Source of the DNA: Candidatus Moraniibacteriota bacterium
GTDB lineage: Bacteria; Patescibacteriota; Minisyncoccia; Moranbacterales; DUUL01
Direction: 5' to 3'
DNA length: 11,935 nt
NCBI GenBank assembly: GCA_018399935.1
Contig: JAGYNP010000065.1
Coordinates: 1 to 11,935, forward strand
Both the position numbers and the translations under genes were made by a program. Positions 5,486 through 11,914 of this stretch are shown here, in pieces. The notes under the pieces are model-generated. The model worked only from the letters and a program-made list of their open reading frames with translations. It had not been told where the DNA came from and searched no databases. Position 1 is the first letter of the stretch, and the number at the start of each line of letters is the position of its first letter.

Positions 5486-5953
5486 ATGGAAACAAAAGAA
5501 CTACAATTAAAGACTGTCGATTTATTAGCCAAACACGAAAGAATCATTGGAGAATTTTATAAAAATTGTGCCAGAGCCTTCCAAGAAAAAGCAGATTTTT
5601 GGTCAAAAATAAGCGGAGAAGAGAAAATTCATGCCAAATGGCTTGAAGATTTAAAAGAAAAGATTGAAAGAGAGATAGTTTATGTAAAAATCAATAAATT
5701 CACTGAGAGTAGTATAAATAATTCAATCAAATAGGCCAAAGAAGAAACAGAAAAAGTTAAAAGAGGTGAATATGACTTAAAAACAGCACTTTCCATAGCT
5801 TCTGATCTGGAGAAAGCCTTGCTTGAAGGGGGTAGTTTAAACCTTTTTACAACCAGCATCCCCGAATTAAGACATTTTTTGGATTTTTTAAAAGAAGAGA
5901 CCACGGAACATGCAAAAATAATCGCTGAAGAAAAAAAGAAGTTGATTGGTTAG
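5486..5953 (+). pseudogene. Ferritin-like (rubrerythrin-type) protein interrupted by an in-frame TAG
   Basis: An 82-codon frame stops at TAG (5732-5734), and the same frame then stays open for 72 more codons to a second TAG at 5951-5953. Read through, it gives a 155-residue helical protein that fits a ferritin-like four-helix bundle. The first half has HERIIGEFY (Glu18, Glu23) and EEKIHA (Glu46, His49, an ExxH iron-site pattern). The second has DLEKALLEGG and EETTEHAKIIAEE (His142). The second ExxH is imperfect, since Thr139 sits where Glu is expected, so full diiron binding is uncertain. The sequence either side of the TAG (NNSIK, then AKEETEKVKRGEY) continues without loss, and a CAG-to-TAG change would explain the break. 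The gene has a good promoter. It may be a fresh pseudogene, a sequencing error or a readthrough gene; the first is my best guess. Confidence 0.65.
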
Positions 5954-6054
5954 AATTAATTAAATCCAAGAATTATAAACTATTGGCAAGAATTGATTTT
6001 TTTGTTATTTTAAATAAAGTATTAAAGTTAAGCTTAACCAATAAATAGATTGAA

Positions 6055-6489
6055 ATGAAAGTAGTTTTACTAAAAAAAGTCAATAAATTAGGAGAAACAG
6101 GAGAGATCAAAGAAGTTTCTTCTGGATTCGCTAGTAATTATTTAATTCCACAAGGAATTGCTAAACCAGCCTCCGAAAAAGTTGTCAAGCAGGTCAAAAA
6201 AATAACTGAAACTGAAAAAGCTGAAAACAGAAAAAGAGAAGAAGAATTTAAAAAAATAGCTAAAGAAATTGACGGCCAAGAATTTATAATTAAAAAAAAA
6301 GCTGAAGGGGAAAAACTTTTTGGTTCAGTTAAAGAAAAAGATGTGGCTCAATTAATTAACAAGAAAGAAATTACTGAAAAAGAAATTAATTTTAAGGAAT
6401 CGATTAAAAAAATTGGAAATTATAAAGTTAAAATTAATATTTTAAATGGAATAAGTACTGAAATTAATTTAATAGTAAAAGCAACATAA
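6055..6489 (+). CDS. rplI: 50S ribosomal protein bL9
   Basis: At 144 residues this is a normal bL9. The N-terminal RNA-binding domain reads MKVVLLKKVNKLGETGEIKE, then VSSGFASNYLIPQGIAKPAS. It is followed by the long charged connecting helix (about 41-75) and the C-terminal domain ending NGISTEINLIVKAT. It binds 23S rRNA near the L1 stalk base and supports reading-frame fidelity. bL9 has been reported absent from several CPR lineages, so its presence here may help placement. No Shine-Dalgarno is visible. A 12-bp palindrome GTTAAGCTTAAC lies at 6027-6038 before the start. The gene stands alone, not beside rpsF or rpsR as in many bacteria. Confidence 0.95.
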   Translation: MKVVLLKKVNKLGETGEIKEVSSGFASNYLIPQGIAKPASEKVVKQVKKITETEKAENRKREEEFKKIAKEIDGQEFIIKKKAEGEKLFGSVKEKDVAQLINKKEITEKEINFKESIKKIGNYKVKINILNGISTEINLIVKAT

Positions 6490-6535
6490 AATGGGATTTT
6501 AAAACAATCCTAATTAGTGTTATTTAGAGTAAAAA

Positions 6536-6580
6536 CAAAAAGGGGGCTGTTTTCTAGTTTTTAAGGACGACAGTCTTTTA
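6536..6580 (+). terminator. Possible terminator between rplI and pyrG
   Basis: AAAAG and CTGT on the left (about 6537-6550) can pair with ACAG and CTTTT on the right (6570-6579), with a bulge of three G. The hairpin is imperfect and the trailing T-run is short. It is the only GC-containing structure between the two genes and could be a weak terminator or an attenuator-like leader for pyrG. Confidence 0.3.
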
Positions 6581-6616
6581 ATTTAATCAATAATTAACGG
6601 AATATTTTCAAATAAA

Positions 6617-6635
6617 TTTTGATAATAAATCAAAA
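6617..6635. repeat. Small inverted repeat upstream of pyrG
   Basis: TTTTGAT (6617-6623) and ATCAAAA (6629-6635) are perfect inverted arms around AATAA, about 40 bases before the pyrG start. GATAAT at 6621-6626 could be a -10 box, in which case the repeat would cover the promoter. No matching -35 box is seen. Confidence 0.25.
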
Positions 6636-6675
6636 TCAGCAAAAATTATTCGGGAAAATTTCGTAGCAAAAAAAT

Positions 6676-8319
6676 ATGACAAAGCAAAATCCTAAATATA
6701 TATTTGTTTTTGGGGGAGTGATGTCTGGAATTGGAAAAGGGATTGCTGCTTCGTCTATTGCTAAAATTATTCAAGCTCATAAATATAGTGTCACTTCTAT
6801 AAAAATTGATCCTTATGTTAATGTTGATGCTGGAACAATGAATCCTACTGAACATGGTGAAGTTTTTGTTTTGTCTAATGGATTAGAAACTGATCAAGAC
6901 ATGGGAAATTATGAAAGATTTTTAAATGTTAAATTACCAGGAAGTAATTATATGACTACTGGAAGTGTTTATTGGAAAGTGATAAATAATGAAAGAAATC
7001 TTAAATATAAAGGGAAATGTGTTCAAATTATTCCTCATGTTACCAATGAGGTAATTAAAAATATTAGGGGAGCTTCCGTCAAAAATAAAGCCGACGCAGT
7101 TGTTATAGAAGTTGGTGGAACAACTGGAGATTATGAAAATGTTTTATTTACTGAAGCAGCTCGTCAGATGAAACTAAAAAATCCAGAGGATGTTTTGTTT
7201 GTGATGATCAGTTTTGTTCCATATCCCAAAAAAATCGGGGAAATGAAAACTAAACCAACTCAGCAAGCTGCTCGAGCTCTAAATGAAGCTGGTATTCAAC
7301 CAGACATTATTATTGCCAGAAGTGACAAACCAATTGACAAAAAAAGAAAAGAAAAGATTGCTTTGTTTTGTAATATTCAAAAAGATGCAGTCATTTCCGC
7401 TCCCGATACTGACTATATCTATGAAATCCCTTTGAATTTTGAAAAAGATGGCCTAAGTTCTACCATCTTAAAAAAACTTGGTCTAAAAAATGGAGGAGTT
7501 GGCGACCTAAAAGATTGGAAAAAGATGGTTGATAAAATGAAAAAAGCCAAAAAAGAGATCAGAATCGGAATGGTTGGTAAATATTTTGGAACAGGCGATT
7601 GTATTTTATCTGATTCCTATATTTCAGTAATTGAAGCCATTAAGCACGCTTCATATAATCAAAGTAGAAGGCCAGTTATTGATTGGATAAACGCTGAAGA
7701 ATTTGAAAAAAATCCGAAAAGACTAAAAAGCTTAGAAGAATACGATGCTTTGATTGTTCCTGGTGGATTTGGTAGTCGAGGAATCGAAGGAAAGATTAAA
7801 GCCATTCAATTTGCCAGAGAAAATAATATTCCTTATTTAGGTCTTTGTTATGGAATGCAGTTAATGGTGATAGAATATGCCAGAAATGTAGTTGGTCTTA
7901 AAAATGCTAACACGGCAGAGATTGATTTAAAATCTGAATATTTAATAGTTGATTTAATGCCAGAACAAAAAGAAAAAATGCAAAATAGTGATTATGGAGC
8001 CACCATGAGACTAGGTGACTATCCATGTGAAATTAAAAAATCTACTCTGGCATATGACGCTTATAAAAGAACTTCTATTAAAGAAAGACATCGTCACCGA
8101 TATGAAGTTAATCCTAAATATATAAAACAAATTGAAAAAGCTGGTTTAGTTTTTTCTGGACAATCTCCAGACGGTAAACTTATGGAAATAGCTGAATTAC
8201 CAAAAGAAAAACATTGTTTTATGATTGGCAGTCAATTTCATCCAGAATTTACATCTAGCCCGTTACAACCTAATCCATTATTTCAATCTTTAATAAAAGC
8301 TATTAAAAATAATAAATAA
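6676..8319 (+). CDS. pyrG: CTP synthase
   Basis: The protein is 547 residues, a usual length. It makes CTP from UTP using ATP and glutamine. The N-terminal synthetase domain has the P-loop-like GGVMSGIGKG (13-22), IDPYVNVDAGTMNPTEHGEV, the acidic ETDQD (71-75) and Glu145 for Mg binding, and KTKPTQQA. The class I glutamine amidotransferase domain begins near 295. Its triad is complete: Cys391 in GLCYGMQ, and His522 and Glu524 in QFHPEF. HRHRYEVNP (472-480) is the usual conserved block. VLSNGLETDQDMG replaces the more common TDDGAETDLDLG, and CYGMQ replaces CLGMQ; both are mild changes. The start ATG has no Shine-Dalgarno. The gene ends at a hairpin terminator shared with convergent rpmA. Confidence 0.97.
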   Translation: MTKQNPKYIFVFGGVMSGIGKGIAASSIAKIIQAHKYSVTSIKIDPYVNVDAGTMNPTEHGEVFVLSNGLETDQDMGNYERFLNVKLPGSNYMTTGSVYWKVINNERNLKYKGKCVQIIPHVTNEVIKNIRGASVKNKADAVVIEVGGTTGDYENVLFTEAARQMKLKNPEDVLFVMISFVPYPKKIGEMKTKPTQQAARALNEAGIQPDIIIARSDKPIDKKRKEKIALFCNIQKDAVISAPDTDYIYEIPLNFEKDGLSSTILKKLGLKNGGVGDLKDWKKMVDKMKKAKKEIRIGMVGKYFGTGDCILSDSYISVIEAIKHASYNQSRRPVIDWINAEEFEKNPKRLKSLEEYDALIVPGGFGSRGIEGKIKAIQFARENNIPYLGLCYGMQLMVIEYARNVVGLKNANTAEIDLKSEYLIVDLMPEQKEKMQNSDYGATMRLGDYPCEIKKSTLAYDAYKRTSIKERHRHRYEVNPKYIKQIEKAGLVFSGQSPDGKLMEIAELPKEKHCFMIGSQFHPEFTSSPLQPNPLFQSLIKAIKNNK

Positions 8320-8320
8320 T

Positions 8321-8350
8321 AAAAGCTCCCCTTATTTAGGGGAACTTTTT
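8321..8350. terminator. Bidirectional terminator between pyrG and rpmA
   Basis: AAAAG-C-TCCCCT (8321-8332) pairs with AGGGGA-A-CTTTT (8338-8349) as an 11-bp stem with one C/A mismatch and a five-base loop. A T-run follows on the plus strand and an A-run precedes it, so it can end transcription of both convergent genes. Confidence 0.85.
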
Positions 8351-8372
8351 TAATAAAAAAGTATTCCAAAGT

Positions 8373-8645
8373 TTATTTTACTTTAACAAATTTAACTTTT
8401 TCTGTTTTACCAGTAAATTTTTTAACTCTTTTAGTAGTAAATTGAACTACTCCTTCTTTTAAAGACATAATAGTATCATCAGAGCATAATTTAGTATTTT
8501 CTCCAGACTTAAATTTAGTTCCTCTTTGTCGAACAATAATAGAACCTTTTTTGGCCTTTTGATTACCAAAAATTTTAACTCCAAGTCGTTTTGATATAGA
8601 ATCACGACCCAGTCTAGTAGATCCACCCGCTTTTTTCTGTGACAT
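8373..8645 (-). CDS. rpmA: 50S ribosomal protein bL27
   Basis: This 90-residue protein has the bL27 signature: MSQKKAGGSTRLGRDSISKR, then RLGVKIFGNQ and IIVRQRGTKFKSGENT. Its N-terminal tail reaches the peptidyl transferase centre of the ribosome. Like proteobacterial L27 it has no N-terminal extension of the kind cleaved by Prp in Firmicutes. The C-terminal half is Lys-rich. Its usual partner rplU (bL21) is not adjacent, so it is a stand-alone unit here. It is read from a perfect consensus promoter at 8680-8708 with a leader of about 27 bases and no Shine-Dalgarno. Confidence 0.96.
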   Translation of the reverse strand: MSQKKAGGSTRLGRDSISKRLGVKIFGNQKAKKGSIIVRQRGTKFKSGENTKLCSDDTIMSLKEGVVQFTTKRVKKFTGKTEKVKFVKVK

Positions 8646-8679
8646 ATAAGTAAATATTTAGAATTTTAATAACAATGCC

Positions 8680-8708
8680 ATTATATTATTTTTTGAGAAG
8701 AATGTCAA
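8680..8708 (-). promoter_or_regulatory. Consensus sigma-70 promoter of rpmA
   Basis: On the minus strand TTGACA (8708-8703) is followed after exactly 17 bases by TATAAT (8685-8680), a perfect match in both boxes and spacing. The start would be near 8673. It shows that this organism's main sigma factor recognises the standard sequence and supports the other promoter calls. Confidence 0.88.
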
Positions 8709-8893
8709 TTCAATATTAAATTAAGACATAAGGAATAAAATACAAGAATAAAAATAAGTCTCAATTTATAAATTAAAAAATAAATATTATTTGCTTTGTA
8801 AATGAAAAATCAACAGCTTTAATTTTTAATTTAGATATTTAATTTGTTCATTTTTTGTTTTTTGCATTTTGTCACTTGTAATATAAAAATATT

Positions 8894-9310
8894 ATGATAA
8901 ATTTTATTAAGAATAATCAAGAAAGGTTTTTATTTGGAGCAATAGTTATTCTAGTGGCTTTTATTAGTTTCAGAGCAGGAGAGTTAAAGGAAAAAGAACA
9001 ACAAAGTTCAAATATTAAAATTTCTTTAAACCAATCCCAAAATTTAAGTGATAATCAAAAAAAAGCCATTGCATTAGGAAAGGCTATTCAGAGAAAAGGT
9101 TTAACTGAAAAAGTTGCTGAAAATAGTGAAAATTCAATTACATCTTCCACTAAAAAATGTCTTTTAGTCGGATCTAAAAATTCTGATAAATATCATGTTT
9201 TAGAGTGTCATTGGGCAGAAAGAATTAAAGAAGAAAATCGAGTTTGCTTTGAATCAATTGAAGATGCTGAATCTAAAGGTTATAAGCCAGCAAGTTGTTG
9301 TGAAGATTAA
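8894..9310 (+). CDS. Membrane-anchored protein with Ada-like Cys/His metal-binding domain
   Basis: The protein has 138 residues. A single N-terminal helix (residues 11-26, RFLFGAIVILVAFISF) anchors it in the membrane. A polar linker (30-85) leads to a C-terminal domain with KYHVLECHWAERIKEEN (99-115), then VCFESIEDAESKGYKPASCC (117-136). The order Y-H, C, I..EN, F.S...A...GY.P, C-C is that of the small Ada-type metal-binding fold. In Ada the fold uses four Cys; here Cys105, Cys135 and Cys136 with His101 or His106 are candidate ligands. Such domains are common as tails of CPR proteins and are also joined to thermonuclease-like enzymes; here there is no enzyme. It is probably outside the membrane and binds metal or DNA, which is an inference. 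No operon partner is seen. Confidence 0.7.
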   Translation: MINFIKNNQERFLFGAIVILVAFISFRAGELKEKEQQSSNIKISLNQSQNLSDNQKKAIALGKAIQRKGLTEKVAENSENSITSSTKKCLLVGSKNSDKYHVLECHWAERIKEENRVCFESIEDAESKGYKPASCCED

Positions 9311-9374
9311 AGTAGCTTAATATAAATCATAATATTTAATACATGCAATACTAAATAATAACATTTAACACTAA

Positions 9375-9404
9375 ATATCCATGAACAAAATATCCATGAA
9401 CAAA
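9375..9404 (+). repeat. 15-bp tandem duplication over the UMP kinase start
   Basis: ATATCCATGAACAAA occurs twice back to back (9375-9389 and 9390-9404). Each copy contains an ATG in the same frame, so the protein begins MNKIS-MNKKKE. It is exact and in frame, which suggests a recent slip event that duplicated the start region. Confidence 0.9.
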
Positions 9405-10109
9405 AAAAAAGAAATAATTGTAGTCTCTCTTGGAGGCTCTTTGATTGTACCAAAAGAAATTGATTGGAAATTTTTAAAAGCCTTTAGGACTGAAATTGTA
9501 AATCAAGTTAAAAAAGGTAGAAAATTTGTTTTTGTTACTGGTGGTGGTTATGTAGCCAGAGAATACCAACAAGCAGCTGAAAAAATTGCGAAATTAACTC
9601 AAGATGATATGGATTGGTTAGGAGTGCATTCCACTCGTTTAAATGCTCACTTGATTAAAACTATTTTTAGAAAATACGCTCATCCTAGAATAAATAAAAA
9701 TCCCAGAACCAAGGAGGATTTGAGAATTCATTTTAAAGAAAATGAAAAAATTATGGTAGCAGCAGGTTGGCGACCAGGTTGGTCCACTGATTATGTGGCT
9801 ACGATTTTAGCGGAAAGATTAGGAGCTAAAAAAATCTTAAATCTTTCTAATGTTAAATATGTTTATGACAAAGATCCTCGAAAATTTAAAGATGCTCAAA
9901 AAATAGAGAAAATAAATTGGACAGATTTTAGAAAAATTGTTGGTAACAAGTGGGATCCAGGATTAAATATGCCTTTTGATCCAATTGCCTCCAAACATGC
10001 TCAAGAAATTGGCTTAAAAGTAGTAATTGCAGAAGGGAAAAATATCAAAAATTTAAACAGAATTTTAAATGGGGAAGATAGACTTGAAGGAACAATAATC
10101 GAAGATTAG
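9381..10109 (+). CDS. pyrH: UMP kinase (amino acid kinase family, archaeal-like)
   Basis: At 242 residues (237 from the second ATG at 9396), this is a member of the amino acid kinase fold that phosphorylates UMP to UDP. Visible motifs are SLGGSLIVP (16-24, phosphate loop), VTGGGYVAREY (52-62), DDMDWLGVHSTRLNA (75-89, UMP site), PGWSTDYVA (132-140) and NLSNVKYVYDKDP (154-166, nucleotide site). The last is FDPIAS (199-204). The loop composition is closer to the archaeal-like UMP kinases found in CPR genomes than to classic proteobacterial PyrH, and the N-terminal regulatory features of the latter are lacking. Either start would work; the first is preceded by no Shine-Dalgarno. With CTP synthase in the same window it fits pyrimidine nucleotide supply. 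Confidence 0.88.
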   Translation: MNKISMNKKKEIIVVSLGGSLIVPKEIDWKFLKAFRTEIVNQVKKGRKFVFVTGGGYVAREYQQAAEKIAKLTQDDMDWLGVHSTRLNAHLIKTIFRKYAHPRINKNPRTKEDLRIHFKENEKIMVAAGWRPGWSTDYVATILAERLGAKKILNLSNVKYVYDKDPRKFKDAQKIEKINWTDFRKIVGNKWDPGLNMPFDPIASKHAQEIGLKVVIAEGKNIKNLNRILNGEDRLEGTIIED

Positions 10110-10505
10110 AAAAAAATATTCAATATTTAAAGAATAAAAAATAAAATTATTAATAAATTTTGGTTTTGGAATAGATATGGCAATAACTAATGATAAGACT
10201 AAATAAAAAAACTCAAAAAGTGATAACAGTATTTAATTTGAAAATTTTAAGAAAATTGGTTTAAAATTAACCGAAAAAATGTTTCAGAGATTAAAATTAA
10301 GACTGATTTTAAAATTGACAACGATTTGAAGATAATTTCATATTGATAGATCTTTTTATATTTTTATATCACAGAAAGAGATGTAAATTTTTTTGCTAAG
10401 ATGTTTCTTGTTTTTTTAGAAATAATAGTCCAAGGGAATTGCTAAGTACAAAGAAAGAGTTAATTGAGATAATCTATGAAAAATAATAAGATTGAATATT
10501 AGATA
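10110..10505. other. Gene-free stretch, possibly a decayed gene
   Basis: There is no intact frame over the whole 396 bases. Short plus-strand peptide fragments look gene-like: KNVSEIKIKTDFKIDNDLK at about 10273-10332, and SPRELLSTKKELIEIIYEK at 10427-10487, which ends at a TAA. They lie in different frames with stops between. This could be an old pseudogene broken by several frameshifts, but AT-rich DNA yields such Lys/Ile-rich fragments by chance. I recognise no family. Confidence 0.25.
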
Positions 10506-11636
10506 TTATTTATCTTTTTTAATGCTTAGCCCATAACTTTCACTTTTTAATTCTTTGATTTTTTCCACCTGTTGTTTTTCGGAAGAAGATAATGTTCTCA
10601 GTGCTTTGTTTAATTGAGTTTGGTTGACTTTAACTACCTTGTCCCAAAGTTGTTTTTTTTTAAGGATTTCTTTGAGTTTTTCTTCATCATAACCAAACGT
10701 TTGACGACAAGTTCGGGTAACAATTTTTTTATTAGCGAATAATCGATCAACTTGTTCGCTTTCCATAATATCTAAAATCTCCTTTTGAAGAGAGGTAATT
10801 TCTTGACGATTTTCTTTAGCTTTTTCTTGAAGATCTAAATACTTCTTAATTAAAGCTTGTTTTTCTTGGTCAGTGGCATTAATTTCTTTTTTAAATTTAT
10901 GTTTCCACATTGGACAAATTTCTTGAAAATCACACCAATCACAAAGCGGAGAAGTCTGAGGCTTGAAATCAGACTTTTTTATTTCTTCGAACAAATCAAA
11001 TATTTTTTCTTTTTCTTGCTCCAATTGTTGAGCGGTTTTAGTCGCGGAGAGTTTAGTGCCGTGCTTTAGATAATAAAGAGAAAGTTTGACCTTTTCTGGA
11101 TTTTTGGCTAAATCTGGGTATCTTTTTATAAAAGCTAGAAGATAAATTAAAAGTTGTAGATTCTCTTCAATATGGGATTGAGCCGGGAGTTTGTTGGCAG
11201 TTTTGTAATCAATAATCTCATAACCATCTTCGGTTTTGTCAATTCTGTCAATAATTCCAGAGATTAAATGGACCTCTCCATTGTGCTTCAAATCAACAGA
11301 GAAGCGAGACTCCAAATCAACTATTTTGATGTCATAAGGGTTGTTATCTTTGTAGTAATTTTGAATAATCTTTATTCCTTGAGCAAAAGCCGATCTTTCT
11401 TGAAACTCATTTTCAAAAACTTCTGGATTCCAGTTTTTGGAAAAATGATTTAAAGCGTCTTTTTGACTAGGTAGAGTAAAATTTCCGTCATGAACAAATT
11501 GCATGGTAGAGTGAATTAAGCTACCAAAAATAGCTTCTGGTGATTTTTTACCAGTTCTTATCTTGTCTATAGAGGCATATTTGTATTTGAGTGGGCAGAC
11601 TCGGAAGGAGTCGAGAGCAGAAAAGGAAGTGTTCAA
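10506..11636 (-). CDS. PD-(D/E)XK nuclease, RecB/AddB-like with Fe-S cysteines
   Basis: The protein has 376 residues. The start is a TTG, the only start codon between the upstream TAA and Cys14. Signature parts are FSALDSFRVCPLKYKY (5-20), GSLIHSTMQ with His42, GIIDRID with Asp130, EIIDYKT with Asp143 and Lys145, and QLLIY with Gln161. These are the RecB-type nuclease motifs. Cys14 with Cys232, Cys235 and Cys241 (PLCDWCDFQEICP) match the four-Cys iron-sulfur site of AddB and Cas4. From about 250 to 376 there is a charged helical tail (EKQALIKKYLDLQEKAKENRQ), ending in a Lys-rich segment. No helicase domain or cas genes are nearby, so it is a free-standing DNA end-processing nuclease, likely in repair. 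A heptamer tandem repeat sits directly before the start. Confidence 0.87.
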   Translation of the reverse strand: MNTSFSALDSFRVCPLKYKYASIDKIRTGKKSPEAIFGSLIHSTMQFVHDGNFTLPSQKDALNHFSKNWNPEVFENEFQERSAFAQGIKIIQNYYKDNNPYDIKIVDLESRFSVDLKHNGEVHLISGIIDRIDKTEDGYEIIDYKTANKLPAQSHIEENLQLLIYLLAFIKRYPDLAKNPEKVKLSLYYLKHGTKLSATKTAQQLEQEKEKIFDLFEEIKKSDFKPQTSPLCDWCDFQEICPMWKHKFKKEINATDQEKQALIKKYLDLQEKAKENRQEITSLQKEILDIMESEQVDRLFANKKIVTRTCRQTFGYDEEKLKEILKKKQLWDKVVKVNQTQLNKALRTLSSSEKQQVEKIKELKSESYGLSIKKDK

Positions 11637-11641
11637 GGGTT

Positions 11642-11683
11642 AGTATTAAGTATTAAGTATTAAGTATCGAGTATTAAGTATTT
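11642..11683. repeat. Heptanucleotide tandem repeat before the nuclease gene
   Basis: Six consecutive 7-base units: AGTATTA three times, AGTATCG, AGTATTA and AGTATTT. On the minus strand, in which the nuclease is read, the units read TAATACT and end about five bases before the TTG start. The stop codon in frame upstream of the TTG is made by the first unit. Copy number change would alter the distance between any promoter and the start. Confidence 0.88.
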
Positions 11684-11712
11684 TTTTAATTTAAAAAACA
11701 AAGGTTTGAATT

Positions 11713-11859
11713 AATTATTCCAAATAAAATCTAAATAATAAATGACAAATTAAAAAATTTAAGTTTAGTTTGTTTCACGAAGAGGGAGAAGGAGTCAGGA
11801 TTATTTTTAACATTTGATATTTAGATTTTGGAGTTGATTTAGGGTAATTTGGAATAATT
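11713..11859. repeat. Fold-back pair of AT-rich spacer repeats
   Basis: AATTATTCCAAAT (11713-11725) with ATTTGGAATAATT (11847-11859), and AAAATCTAAAT (11726-11736) with ATTTAGATTTT (11819-11829), are exact inverted complements. They are nested in the right order for one long imperfect hairpin. Weaker matches continue inward (AAATG with CATTT, TTAAAAA with TTTTTAA). The right arm also holds TTTGATATTTA twice (11813-11823 and 11865-11875). The words resemble low-complexity spacer sequence seen between genes in CPR genomes. Confidence 0.6.
11786..11793 (+). other. SRS-like octamer in a purine island
   Basis: GAGAAGGA matches seven of eight bases of the Bacillus SpoIIIE recognition sequence GAGAAGGG. 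It sits in a purine-rich run (11780-11800) that stands out from the AT-rich surroundings, oriented toward the dif-like site about 95 bases away. A single near-match is weak evidence. Confidence 0.2.
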
Positions 11860-11886
11860 TGAGCTTTGATATTTACCATAAATACT

Positions 11887-11914
11887 ATGTCGCACAATGT
11901 ATATTTTGCGACAT
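11887..11914. other. dif: Candidate dif site (XerCD recombination site)
   Basis: The site is 28 bases: left arm ATGTCGCACAA (11887-11897), centre TGTATA (11898-11903), right arm TTTTGCGACAT (11904-11914). This is the 11-6-11 layout of XerCD sites. The centre is identical to that of E. coli dif, and 19 of 28 positions match it, including CGCA and AA on the left and TT, TG on the right. The two arms are inverted copies with one mismatch, so a plain regulatory palindrome is the alternative. The spacing and the centre make dif or a related Xer site the better reading. No recombinase gene is in the window. Confidence 0.55.

Noticed and set aside
5680..5904. Minus-strand frame across the TAG in the ferritin-like gene
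   Set aside because: It is the antisense shadow of the continuing ferritin-like frame, which has family motifs on both sides of the stop.
6027..6038. GTTAAGCTTAAC palindrome before rplI as an operator
   Set aside because: Twelve bases is within chance for this composition and no promoter boxes fit around it.
6646..6855. Minus-strand frame over the pyrG start
   Set aside because: It overlaps the conserved P-loop region of CTP synthase and has a low-complexity Ser/Asn/Arg composition.
10857..11453. Plus-strand open frames inside the nuclease gene
   Set aside because: These Phe/Leu-rich frames are antisense to the nuclease motifs and show no start signals.
11642..11683. CRISPR array
   Set aside because: The units are seven bases long and directly adjacent with no spacers, and no cas gene is present. 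The Cas4-like motifs at 10506-11636 belong to a general RecB-type nuclease.
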